Shown here in pieces: positions 5,474 through 12,985 of a stretch of DNA of 37,311 nucleotides; within the stretch, counting starts at the first letter, position 1; the number at the start of each line of letters is the position of its first letter. The translations under genes and the position numbers were made by a program. This stretch comes from a virus, in the IMG/VR virus record IMGVR_UViG_3300045825_000260, positions 1 to 37,311 of that record; one strand, written 5' to 3'. The notes under the pieces were generated by a model, which saw nothing but the letters and a program-made list of their open reading frames with translations, had not been told where the DNA came from and searched no databases.

Positions 5474-8043
5474 GCGCACTGGGATATAAGTCAAAGATTG
5501 ATTTCAAGCAAGTATCAGCAGCCGCATTAGGTCAATTAACTTCACTGGTTTCTGGTTGGCTGCCTGACGGTAAGAAAGCTGGGCCCGAGTGGAAAGCACG
5601 CAACCCAACACGTTCTGATACTAAGCCCGGCAGTTTCTCGATCAACCTGAATACCGGCGTCTGGTCTGATTTCGCAACAGGCGAATCCGGCGGCGATGCG
5701 ATCAGCTTGTATGCCTACCTGCATGGCATGAGCCCACTCGATGCAGCACGTGAAGTCGCGGCACAGATTGGTATGTCGGATGCAGGCGCACAACCCATCG
5801 CGCCCACGAAAAAGCCGCGCAGCGAATGGATACCAATATTGCCGGTGCCATCTGATTCCGGGCCATATCCAAAGGCCCACCCAATACGCGGTTTGTCACA
5901 GATGCATTGGGAATACCGCAATCAGGCAGGTGAGCTGCTTGGTGTGATTTACCGGTTTCAAACATCAGACGGCGGTAAGGAAGTATGCCCGTGTGTATAT
6001 GCGCGTCATCCTGTTACCGGTAAATGCGAATGGCGTTGGTTGTCATTCCCATCACCGCGCCCGCTGTATGGTCTGGATCGCCTACGTGATGGCGCTCCGG
6101 TGCTAGTGGTTGAGGGTGAAAAGTGCGCGGATGCAGGTCATGGCGTACTGTCAGATACCTTCGATGTCGTGAGCTGGCCGGGCGGTGGCAAGGCAGTGGA
6201 TAAGGCGGATTGGTCATTCTTGGCTGGGCGCAATGTGCTGATCTGGCCTGATTGCGATGCGCAGCGCGAAAAGCTGAGTAAGGATGAGCAATCCGCCGGC
6301 GCTTTACCGGAAAGCAAGCCGATATTGCCAGAAGCAGAACAGCCCGGTATCAAAGCTGCTGAAGCGATTGCGGCCCAGCTGTCGAAGCATGGTGCAAAAG
6401 TTCGTATCGTCGCCATTCCTGCACCTGGTGAAAAACCGTCCGGATGGGATATTGCGGATGCGATTGCTGAAGGATGGGGCTTTGATCAAATTATAGAATA
6501 TCTGCGCGCAAATCAGCGTGCACCTGCAGATTCTCCGGCACCACTTTCGAATTCTGCAACGGCGACGCAATCAGCCGTTGTCACACCAAAGTTAGATTCG
6601 TTGATCGCCCATTACGCGCTGGTTTACGGAAAAACCGATGTTTGGGACAGTCTGAATCGTCAATTGATCAAGAAAGCTGGGTTTGTAGCGCTGGTCGGTA
6701 ATGATCTGGCGAAGCAATGGCTGGCTCATGCTGATCGTCGCACCATCGATACGGAAGCGCTGCCGAAATTGCGGCGCGGTCGTGCAATCGAAGAGGGGGC
6801 GGGGGGTGGATTGGCTGTGATGTTACAGCGCTTCGTTTTGCTCTACGGGACTGTGACGGTGTGGGATAACGAGCTGCGCAAGGTTGTGGCAATGGAAAGT
6901 ATGCGTATGGCCTATTCGACTGACGATAAGGCAAAACGCTGGTTGGATCATCCTGCGCGTCTGATGATCGATGCGGATAACCTGGTGTTTGACCCAACGC
7001 AAAAGGTTTCACCAGATACACATGTGAATATGTTCGAAGGTTTTCCAGTTCACTCTAAACAGGATGAAGCGCTGTGCCAGCCGATCATTGATCTGTTATA
7101 TGAAATGTGCGGATCTGAAGAGGATTTATGCAGTGACACGGCGCACTGGATTTTGCGCTGGATCGCCTACCAGTTCAAAAATCCGGGCGCGAAGATGCAA
7201 ACAGCAATATTGATGTTTGGCGAAAAGCAGGGCACGGGTAAAAGTCTGTTCTGGGAAGGAATTGTGCGGGCTTTGTTTGGAAAATACGGCACGACGGCTG
7301 GCCAGCATCAACTTGATTCTCAGTTTACTGAATGGCGCTCATGCAAGCTATTTGTATTGTTTGAAGAGGTGTTGTCACGCAATGATCGATACAACCACCT
7401 TGGCACGATCAAACACATGATCACCGGGCGTGATCAGCGCATCAACCCGAAGGGTTTGCCTGAGCGGGTTGAAGCGAATCACATGAATTGCGTGTTCTTG
7501 TCCAATGAGCCGCAACCGATACCGCTGGAGCTGGAAGACCGCCGATTCATGGTGGTAGAGGCGCGCAATAGAATCAGTAATGAGTTCAAGGATCGTGTGG
7601 TGCATTCCATCAATAACGGTGGCATCGCAGCGTTCTATCATTTTCTGCTTAATTACGATCTGGGTGATTTCGACCCGCACACCAAACCACTGCGCACCAC
7701 TGCCCGCGACAAGATCGTTTCATTCGGCATGCCCGGATGGGAAGTGTTCTATCGAGAATGGAAGGATGAGCGTTTGGCGGTGCCGTACTGCTCATGCCTG
7801 ACCAGTGACCTATATCAGGCCTATAGGCGCTGGTGTGATCGCGCTTATGAGAAGCCGCTGACGCTGACTAAGTTTTCCTGCCTCCTTTCCAATCGTGAAA
7901 CGAAAAGCAAGCAGGAAGTCTGGTTTTCAAACAAGCGTAGCACATTCATGGTGTTTGAAATTTATCGTAAAGACGAAAAAGAATCTCTTAATAAACAATG
8001 CAATAGATTCAGAGAGTCTATATCTGGTCGTGAGGAATCGTGA
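5470..8043 (+). CDS. primase-helicase (TOPRIM plus SF3-type helicase)
   Basis: An 857-residue replication protein. Residues 1-105 form a primase-like N-terminal region (SGGDAISLYAYLHGMSPLDA). A TOPRIM-like segment starts near residue 210 (VLVVEGEKCADAG) with a second acidic motif (LIWPDCDA). A helicase domain has Walker A GEKQGTGKS at about 583-591, Walker B-like LFVLFEEV and a sensor segment CVFLSNEPQPIPLELEDRRF. The combination should prime and unwind phage DNA at its origin. The gene starts by a 4-bp overlap with the CII-like gene and is followed at once by an iteron-rich candidate origin. Confidence 0.88.
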   Translation: MSALGYKSKIDFKQVSAAALGQLTSLVSGWLPDGKKAGPEWKARNPTRSDTKPGSFSINLNTGVWSDFATGESGGDAISLYAYLHGMSPLDAAREVAAQIGMSDAGAQPIAPTKKPRSEWIPILPVPSDSGPYPKAHPIRGLSQMHWEYRNQAGELLGVIYRFQTSDGGKEVCPCVYARHPVTGKCEWRWLSFPSPRPLYGLDRLRDGAPVLVVEGEKCADAGHGVLSDTFDVVSWPGGGKAVDKADWSFLAGRNVLIWPDCDAQREKLSKDEQSAGALPESKPILPEAEQPGIKAAEAIAAQLSKHGAKVRIVAIPAPGEKPSGWDIADAIAEGWGFDQIIEYLRANQRAPADSPAPLSNSATATQSAVVTPKLDSLIAHYALVYGKTDVWDSLNRQLIKKAGFVALVGNDLAKQWLAHADRRTIDTEALPKLRRGRAIEEGAGGGLAVMLQRFVLLYGTVTVWDNELRKVVAMESMRMAYSTDDKAKRWLDHPARLMIDADNLVFDPTQKVSPDTHVNMFEGFPVHSKQDEALCQPIIDLLYEMCGSEEDLCSDTAHWILRWIAYQFKNPGAKMQTAILMFGEKQGTGKSLFWEGIVRALFGKYGTTAGQHQLDSQFTEWRSCKLFVLFEEVLSRNDRYNHLGTIKHMITGRDQRINPKGLPERVEANHMNCVFLSNEPQPIPLELEDRRFMVVEARNRISNEFKDRVVHSINNGGIAAFYHFLLNYDLGDFDPHTKPLRTTARDKIVSFGMPGWEVFYREWKDERLAVPYCSCLTSDLYQAYRRWCDRAYEKPLTLTKFSCLLSNRETKSKQEVWFSNKRSTFMVFEIYRKDEKESLNKQCNRFRESISGREES

Positions 8044-8050
8044 ATATGAC

Positions 8051-8318
8051 TACGCAGGGTTACGCAGGGTTTAATCAAACCCTGCAAGCACTCAAAGCCA
8101 ATGAATATGCGGGTTGCGCAGTGTTACGCAGGGTACGCAGGGTTATCGCGCATGTATGCGCAAATTTACACATTAGTTCATACACGTACTTAATTAACTT
8201 GATTTGTGTTTTTTTATTTCACATACGAGGTTTTAACCCTGCGTACCCTGCGTATCTATCTACAAGCCACGTAAATAAAGGGCTAGAAGCTACGCAGGGT
8301 TTGTTTCAACCCTGCGCA
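8051..8318. repeat. TACGCAGGGT iterons with AT-rich centre, candidate replication origin
   Basis: TACGCAGGGT occurs exactly at 8051, 8061, 8125, 8134 and 8291. Its exact reverse complement ACCCTGCGTA occurs at 8236 and 8245. Imperfect inverted copies lie at about 8078 and 8309. The copies flank an AT-rich stretch (about 8161-8225) with runs of T and A. Nothing else convincing occupies 8044-8336. The frame open through it (8040-8333) is made of the repeats and looks spurious. Iterons plus an AT-rich segment beside the primase-helicase gene fit a phage origin. Confidence 0.7.
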
Positions 8319-8336
8319 AGCCTGCGGAATTGATTT

Positions 8337-8597
8337 ATGAGCAATCTGCGAACCGAAATGCCTGTTGTGGCTGCATTCATTGATGAGATGCGCAAGGCGT
8401 TTGGCGTAGATGCAGTGAACCAGCAGATCCGGCGCGGCATGAAGGGTGAGCAAACGTTTTTCGCGACTGAGAATGGTCGCACGGTAGGAACAGCGATGGA
8501 TGTGCCAGATCCTGACAAAGTATTCAGCGGTGACAGATTGCTGGTGATCCCAGTGATGGAAGCGCCGAAAGGAGGCCAACGTGGCAGAGGTGCTTGA
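8337..8597 (+). CDS. hypothetical protein, 86 aa
   Basis: An 86-residue protein starting MSNLRTEMPVVAAFIDEMRKAFG, helical at first and then beta-rich (TFFATENGRTVGTAM), ending basic. No family is recognised. It starts 19 bp after the last iteron without a strong ribosome binding site and overlaps the next gene by 17 bp. It is probably an early or middle gene expressed with the replication unit. Confidence 0.6.
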   Translation: MSNLRTEMPVVAAFIDEMRKAFGVDAVNQQIRRGMKGEQTFFATENGRTVGTAMDVPDPDKVFSGDRLLVIPVMEAPKGGQRGRGA

Positions 8598-8781
8598 GCG
8601 ATGGATGTACGGTGATCCATTGCAAGCTGTGATGCGTAAAGAGTCGCAGAGCTGCAAAGGATGCAAATTCGAAGTTTCTGAAACCTAGTTTAACGAAAGG
8701 ATGATGCGATGCTTGAAGGACAAACAACACGGCGTGAAGTGCAAACAGTACAAACTAACTTTGATCGCGCCGAAGCAATGA
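8581..8781 (+). pseudogene. zinc-ribbon-like small protein interrupted by an in-frame amber codon
   Basis: AAAGGAGG lies five bases before a GTG at 8581. The frame reads 35 codons (MAEVLERWMYGDPLQ..., with CKGC at residues 25-28) to TAG at 8686-8688. The same frame then continues for 30 codons with a second cysteine pair (RCLKDKQHGVKCKQYK) to TGA at 8779-8781. That TGA overlaps the ATG of the next gene as ATGA. A CxxC...C...CxxY pattern across the TAG is what small phage zinc-ribbon proteins look like, so I infer one 66-residue gene broken by a single base change. TAG is an ordinary stop elsewhere here, so recoding is unlikely. Confidence 0.6.
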
Positions 8782-9170
8782 CCGAAATCAATGTTGTGTA
8801 CGGTAAGATTTTCGTTCCGGCAGAATTGGCGATTAAAATCTTCGAGTGGGCAAGATGGGTTCGCGTAAGTAAGGGACTTGATTCGCGTGGCCGTTGCGCG
8901 AGTGCTGAAGGGCGTTATGTATCAACTTATCCTGATTTTGACAGCAGCGCATATGTCGCTCAGCCTGACATGCGTGTGGTGCTTGCGGTTGAGCGCACTG
9001 TCTGCAATCCGATGTTTCCAGCAAAGCCGCGTGAGATTATTCGTCGTCAGTTTGTGGTCCGCGCTGAGCCAAAAGATATTGCCCGTGCACTGGGTATTCA
9101 TGGCCACAGTTATGGGGATGAACTGAAGCGCTCGATCGTGATGATTAAAAATCGTTTGACAACGCATTAA
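8779..9170 (+). CDS. possible late transcription regulator (Q/sigma-region-4-like)
   Basis: A 130-residue protein starting MTEINVVYGKIFVPAELA. The C-terminal half (PREIIRRQFVV, then PKDIARALGIHGHSYGDELKR) resembles an HTH used by sigma-region-4-like and late-activator proteins of phages. The start at 8779 gives an ATGA overlap with the zinc-ribbon frame; an earlier ATG at 8709 with AAAGGATG upstream is possible and could serve when the amber codon stops ribosomes. Being the last gene before the late terminator and packaging genes, it is well placed to be a late-gene activator or antiterminator. Assignment by position and weak motif only. Confidence 0.55.
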
Positions 9171-9196
9171 TCAATGTTTATTGTGCGCATACATTC

Positions 9197-9242
9197 TGAG
9201 TTGGTGAAGTTAAATCGTCCTTGCGGATGATTTGCCGACTCA
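9197..9242 (+). other. structured RNA element before the late operon
   Basis: AAATCGTCC (9212-9220) pairs with GGATGATTT (9225-9233) across a TTGC loop with one non-Watson-Crick pair, and an outer TGAGT/ACTCA stem (9197-9201/9238-9242) encloses it. It lies between the possible late regulator and a terminator, where a late-promoter pause or an antitermination RNA would be placed. Role inferred. Confidence 0.4.
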
Positions 9243-9253
9243 GTAAGGATAAC

Positions 9254-9279
9254 AAGCCAGCCTAATCCGCTGGCTTTTT
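9254..9279 (+). terminator. intrinsic terminator before the late genes
   Basis: AAGCCAGC (9254-9261) pairs with GCTGGCTT (9269-9276), with a run of T to 9279. It separates the early/middle unit from the packaging genes, like tR' ahead of the lambda late operon. Confidence 0.85.
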
Positions 9280-9296
9280 GCATTAGCGATATCAAT

Positions 9297-9860
9297 ATGA
9301 TCAGCATAGATGTTCAGCATAACTTCAAGCAGGTAGCAATTAAGCTGTTTGAGTTACGCACCGACGTATTGGAGAAAGCCAAAGTACGGGCGCTGAATAA
9401 GATTGCAGCACAGGCAAAGGTGGCAGCCAGCAAAGAGATACGCGCCGCTGGATACAACATGAAGGCGGCGGCTATCAAGCAGAAGATCACCATCAAGCGC
9501 GCATCAAGTGGCAATGCGGTGGTAGTCATCAAGTGCTCAGGTAGACCGATACCGCTGATTGCCTTCTCGGCACGTGAGACCAATAGTGGTGTATCAGTTA
9601 GCGTGAAGCATGGTCGCAAACTGATCAAAGGCGCTTTCATTGCCACTATGCCTTCAGGTCACCAAGGCGTGTATGTCCGCGTTGGCAATCAGCATAAGAA
9701 GATCAACGGCAAGTGGCACGGGTTACCGATCAAGGAATTGTTTGGGCCAAGTGTGCCAGCTGCGTTTGGCAATGAGATAGTACAGGCAGCACTAGCCAAG
9801 CTAGTTCGAGAGAAGTTCCCGACCATACTGGCGCACGAGATTAAGTTTGCCGGTCAGTAA
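9297..9860 (+). CDS. minor tail protein Z-like (GpZ family)
   Basis: A 187-residue basic protein resembling prophage minor tail protein Z: a long N-terminal helix rich in A/K (VLEKAKVRALNKIAAQAKVAASKEI split across residues 24-48), then beta strands and FGPSVPAAFGNEIV. In lambda gpZ acts at tail completion and DNA passage. Here the gene stands before the small terminase gene, far from the other tail genes. The ATG has only a weak ribosome binding site. The 109 bases after it contain no gene and a GGGG/CCCC hairpin. Confidence 0.7.
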   Translation: MISIDVQHNFKQVAIKLFELRTDVLEKAKVRALNKIAAQAKVAASKEIRAAGYNMKAAAIKQKITIKRASSGNAVVVIKCSGRPIPLIAFSARETNSGVSVSVKHGRKLIKGAFIATMPSGHQGVYVRVGNQHKKINGKWHGLPIKELFGPSVPAAFGNEIVQAALAKLVREKFPTILAHEIKFAGQ

Positions 9861-9969
9861 ATTCCAAGGTACTCCCTGGCAACCTGAACTGCGGGCACCA
9901 TGACCCCGAAAAAACTCTAGTAACCAGTTTCCTTAGGGGGGTGTAAATCCCCTGATTGACCATCAGACT

Positions 9970-10497
9970 ATGCTGACACAACAACAGATCGCAGATCACC
10001 TAGATATTAGCCAGCAGCAAGTAAGCGAGCTGCTGAAAAAACTTGGGTTGATCTGGCAAACTGAAACGCTGGATTCAATTCGTGTTGCGTATATCCGCCA
10101 GTTGCGCGGCATTGCAGCCGGGCACCGTAGTCACGACGGATTGGATCTAACTCATGAGCGAGTGCTAACCGAGCGCGTAGATCGTGAGCTGAAGCTGCTC
10201 CTAGTTGCAGAAAAGAAAGGCGTGCTGATTAATGTTGAGCAGCTGGAGCCTGAGTTGATGAATATGGTCGGCGCTTTTCGCGCTGAATTACTCGCTCGGG
10301 ATGATAAGTTGAAAGCTGACCTTGACGCTTTGTATGGTATCGAACTGGATTTGAATCTACTGAATGAACACACACACGCAGCACTTGCGCAGCTTGCTCG
10401 ATACGAGCCTGGCAGTGATGGCGCTTGTGCGCCGATTGGCTCACCTGCTCACACCGCCGGAACAGATGAGCACGCTGGAGTGGGCGCGCCGTCATAG
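9970..10497 (+). CDS. terS: terminase small subunit (Nu1-like)
   Basis: A 175-residue protein with an N-terminal DNA-binding HTH (LTQQQIADHLDISQQQVSELLKKL at about 2-24, written in two parts as QQIADHLDIS and QQVSELLKKL), then a charged helical region typical of Nu1-like small terminase subunits, which recognise the packaging site. The large subunit gene overlaps its 3' end in another frame. The last 25 residues (ACAPIGSPAHTAGTDEHAG) are low-complexity and may reflect the overlap. Confidence 0.8.
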   Translation: MLTQQQIADHLDISQQQVSELLKKLGLIWQTETLDSIRVAYIRQLRGIAAGHRSHDGLDLTHERVLTERVDRELKLLLVAEKKGVLINVEQLEPELMNMVGAFRAELLARDDKLKADLDALYGIELDLNLLNEHTHAALAQLARYEPGSDGACAPIGSPAHTAGTDEHAGVGAPS

Positions 10498-12415
10498 AGG
10501 AATGTCCGCAAAGGCATCGGCACGCCCCGGCAGATATAACCCTGACCTGACGCCATGGGTTGCTGGCATCCTTGATGCGCTAGATGATCCAACTGTTGTT
10601 GAAGTAGTTGCAATGAAATCCGCCCAGGTAGCGTGGACTGATGGCGTGCTGAACAACTATATCGGCAGACGGATTGACATCGATCCTTGTCCGATGATTG
10701 TGATGTTCGCGAAGGATCAGGCGGCAAAGGAATACAACGATGAGAAGTTTGTGCCGATGGTAGAGGCTACGCCTCGGTTATCACTCAAAGTTCCGGTGCA
10801 TAAGGCGCGTGATCGCGACAACCGAAATAATTTTAAATCGTTTGCTGGTGGCTTCCTGAAGTTCGTTGGCTCGAATAGCCCCAGCTCTGTGAAGTCAACA
10901 CCGGCACCGGTAGTGGCGATCGAAGAGCCAGACGACTGTAATGAGAATTTGAAAGACCAGGGTGACACGATCACCCTGCTGAAAGAGCGCACCAAGACTT
11001 ACGCGAGACGAAAAGTAATCTTCGGCGGGACGCCTACGATTGAAGGGTTGTCCAGAGTCGAAGCGGCTTACAAAGGGAGTGATCAGCGCAAGTTTTATAT
11101 CCCCTGCCACCACTGCAATGAGTCACATGTTTTGATGTGGGAATATGTACGCTGGCATGAAGATCCTGAGTGCAATCATGAAGTGTTTGGCAAGGCCAGA
11201 CCTGATACAGCGTATTACGTTTGCCCTCACTGTGGTGGCGAATGGAATGATGTTGAAAAAAATAAAAACGTCCGGCAAGGAGTCTGGCGTTCCAATGCTG
11301 AGTTTTACGGCGTTGCTGGTTTCTATATCAATGAATTGAATAGTCCTTTCCCCGGCTCGATATTACAGCGGCTGGTAGAAAAACGTCTCACCGCCGAACA
11401 TGCGTTGGAGCAGGGTGACGATACCAAGATGCGCAGCTTCCGGAATAACTCAGAAGGGCTGGCTTATGCTTATGCCAGCGAGTTGCCCGATGCGGATGCA
11501 CTGCGCGAAAGGGCTGAAGAATACGAAGAGCTCACCGTTCCCTGGGGCGGACTGGTACTGACTGCCGGCATTGACGTGCAGCATGATCGTCTCGCAGTGA
11601 TCATACGAGCATGGGGGCGAGGTGAAGAAAGCTGGTTGTTGTATTGGAATGAGATACACGGCCAGACGATGATTGCAGAACAGGGCGCCTGGATTGAACT
11701 GGATGCGCTGCTCTCCCGCCCATTCATTCATGCCAGTGGTGCGCAGTTTCACTTGAAGGCTGCCAGCATCGATTCGTCAGACGGGCAAACATCGGATGCG
11801 GTCTACGCTTATGTGCGCCGCCGGATGGGTCGGAACTACATGGCGGTAAAGGGCGCATCACTTGATGATGGACGTGAAATATTTAGCCCTCCCAAGGTGG
11901 CAATCGATACCAACCGACTGCAAAAGGCGCACAAATATGGCCTACGTCCTTTCATGGTCGGCACGCAACGCGCCAAAGATTTGATGCTAGGTGTGGATGC
12001 ACAGGGTGGACGAATCAAGCTGGAAGGCTCCGGACCCGGTCGAATGCACTGGTATAAAGAGGTGCGTACCGATTACTGGGAGCAGATCACCAGTGAAGTT
12101 AAAGCGCCGCACCGGACTGTACGCAATAAGAAGGTTTGGCAGAAGAAGTCCGGTGTGCGCAATGAGGCATTAGATTGCGAAGTGTATACATTACATGCGG
12201 CGCGCAGCATCAAACTGAACCTGTGGAAAGAGGAGCGTTGGCTTGCTGAAGAGTCGCGCATCAGGCAGCCCGATCTATTAGGTAGTGACGCGGGGATTGA
12301 ACCTCTGCCAGCACTGGAAAAGCCATCTGAACAAATAGCAGCACCTAAAAAGCAACCCGCCCCGAGCGGGTTTTTTAATGCCCAGACCAAGGGCTTCTCT
12401 TCAACCAAGTGGTAA
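10418..12415 (+). CDS. terL: terminase large subunit, GpA family
   Basis: A 665-residue packaging ATPase-nuclease of the lambda GpA family. Seen features are LEWARRHRGMS near the start, the SARPGRY motif, EVVAMKSAQVAWTD in place of the adenine/Walker A region, AIEEPDDC as Walker B, a zinc-ribbon-like CHHCN...CPHCGG, and a nuclease-side segment with TAGIDVQHDR and ALDCEVYTLHAA. It cuts concatemers and drives DNA into proheads with the small subunit. I chose the ATG at 10418; 10364 and 10466 are alternatives in frame. The 3' end contains an intrinsic terminator at 12354-12376. Confidence 0.93.
   Translation: MALVRRLAHLLTPPEQMSTLEWARRHRGMSAKASARPGRYNPDLTPWVAGILDALDDPTVVEVVAMKSAQVAWTDGVLNNYIGRRIDIDPCPMIVMFAKDQAAKEYNDEKFVPMVEATPRLSLKVPVHKARDRDNRNNFKSFAGGFLKFVGSNSPSSVKSTPAPVVAIEEPDDCNENLKDQGDTITLLKERTKTYARRKVIFGGTPTIEGLSRVEAAYKGSDQRKFYIPCHHCNESHVLMWEYVRWHEDPECNHEVFGKARPDTAYYVCPHCGGEWNDVEKNKNVRQGVWRSNAEFYGVAGFYINELNSPFPGSILQRLVEKRLTAEHALEQGDDTKMRSFRNNSEGLAYAYASELPDADALRERAEEYEELTVPWGGLVLTAGIDVQHDRLAVIIRAWGRGEESWLLYWNEIHGQTMIAEQGAWIELDALLSRPFIHASGAQFHLKAASIDSSDGQTSDAVYAYVRRRMGRNYMAVKGASLDDGREIFSPPKVAIDTNRLQKAHKYGLRPFMVGTQRAKDLMLGVDAQGGRIKLEGSGPGRMHWYKEVRTDYWEQITSEVKAPHRTVRNKKVWQKKSGVRNEALDCEVYTLHAARSIKLNLWKEERWLAEESRIRQPDLLGSDAGIEPLPALEKPSEQIAAPKKQPAPSGFFNAQTKGFSSTKW
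12354..12376 (+). terminator. intrinsic terminator inside the terL coding region
   Basis: AACCCGC (12354-12360), loop CCCGA, GCGGGTT (12366-12372) and six T (12371-12376). It lies 39 bases before the terL stop and is translated as part of it. All following head and tail genes are downstream on the same strand, so antitermination or partial readthrough is expected. Confidence 0.8.
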
Positions 12416-12418
12416 TAG

Positions 12419-12985
12419 ATGCCAATACCAGCAAACATAACAGCAGGCGATTCAGCGTCATGGACGGACAATCCGTTTAGAACTTTTGAAGGAGCGCTGC
12501 TGGATTCAGGAAAATATTCGCTTAGCTACGAGCTGCGCGGGTCTGGTGCGCCGATCACGTTGGCATCTGTAGTGAATGGATCTGGTTGGAAGATCAGTAT
12601 TGCCCCTGCGGTGAGTGCGAGTCTTGTTTCCGGCGTATGGTTTTGGGCTGCAATTTTGACCGCAACCGGTGAACGAATCACGGTTTCCCGTGGCGAAATT
12701 AGCGTCCAAAAAGATTTGTCAGCCGTAAATTCAGCTGGCTTTGATGGCCGAAGCGATGCAGAAAAAGCGCTATCAGATGCTGAATCTGCGCTGGCTAACC
12801 TGCACGCATCAGGTAAAAAAACTAAAAAATACACCATCGGAACACGTAATGCTGAGTATTACACCGCCCCTGAATTAATCGCGGCGATCAGTTATTGGCG
12901 TATCCGGGTATCGAATGAGCGCGCTTCCAAGTCAATCAAAGATGGACTGGGTAACCCTAAAAATTTAATGGTGCGATTTAAATGA
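12419..12985 (+). CDS. head-tail joining protein, gpW-like C-terminus
   Basis: A 188-residue protein with two parts. Residues 1-100 form an immunoglobulin-like or beta-rich region (ITAGDSASWTDNPF, then SGVWFWAAILTATGERI). Residues 105-165 resemble gpW: DAEKALSDAESALANL, GKKTKKYTIGTRNAEYY, then a helix (ELIAAISYWRIRVSNE). gpW helps stabilise DNA-filled heads and recruits the tail joining protein. It begins 3 bp after terL and overlaps the portal gene by 4 bp. Joining the two parts in one gene is unlike lambda gpW, which is 68 residues. Confidence 0.65.
   Translation: MPIPANITAGDSASWTDNPFRTFEGALLDSGKYSLSYELRGSGAPITLASVVNGSGWKISIAPAVSASLVSGVWFWAAILTATGERITVSRGEISVQKDLSAVNSAGFDGRSDAEKALSDAESALANLHASGKKTKKYTIGTRNAEYYTAPELIAAISYWRIRVSNERASKSIKDGLGNPKNLMVRFK

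Noticed and set aside
8040-8333. 97-codon frame after the primase-helicase gene
   Set aside because: It consists of the iterons and the AT-rich centre, and its amino acid content is that of the repeats. A non-coding origin is a better explanation.
8686-8688. Genome-wide TAG recoding
   Set aside because: TAG ends several well supported genes, for example at 65-67 and 10495-10497, so it acts as a normal stop here.
9861-9969. cos site between the GpZ-like gene and terS
   Set aside because: The place is right and a GGGG/CCCC hairpin is present near 9936-9953, but no recognisable cohesive-end or Nu1 site motif could be shown from one sequence. The terminal repeat also does not tell cos from headful packaging.
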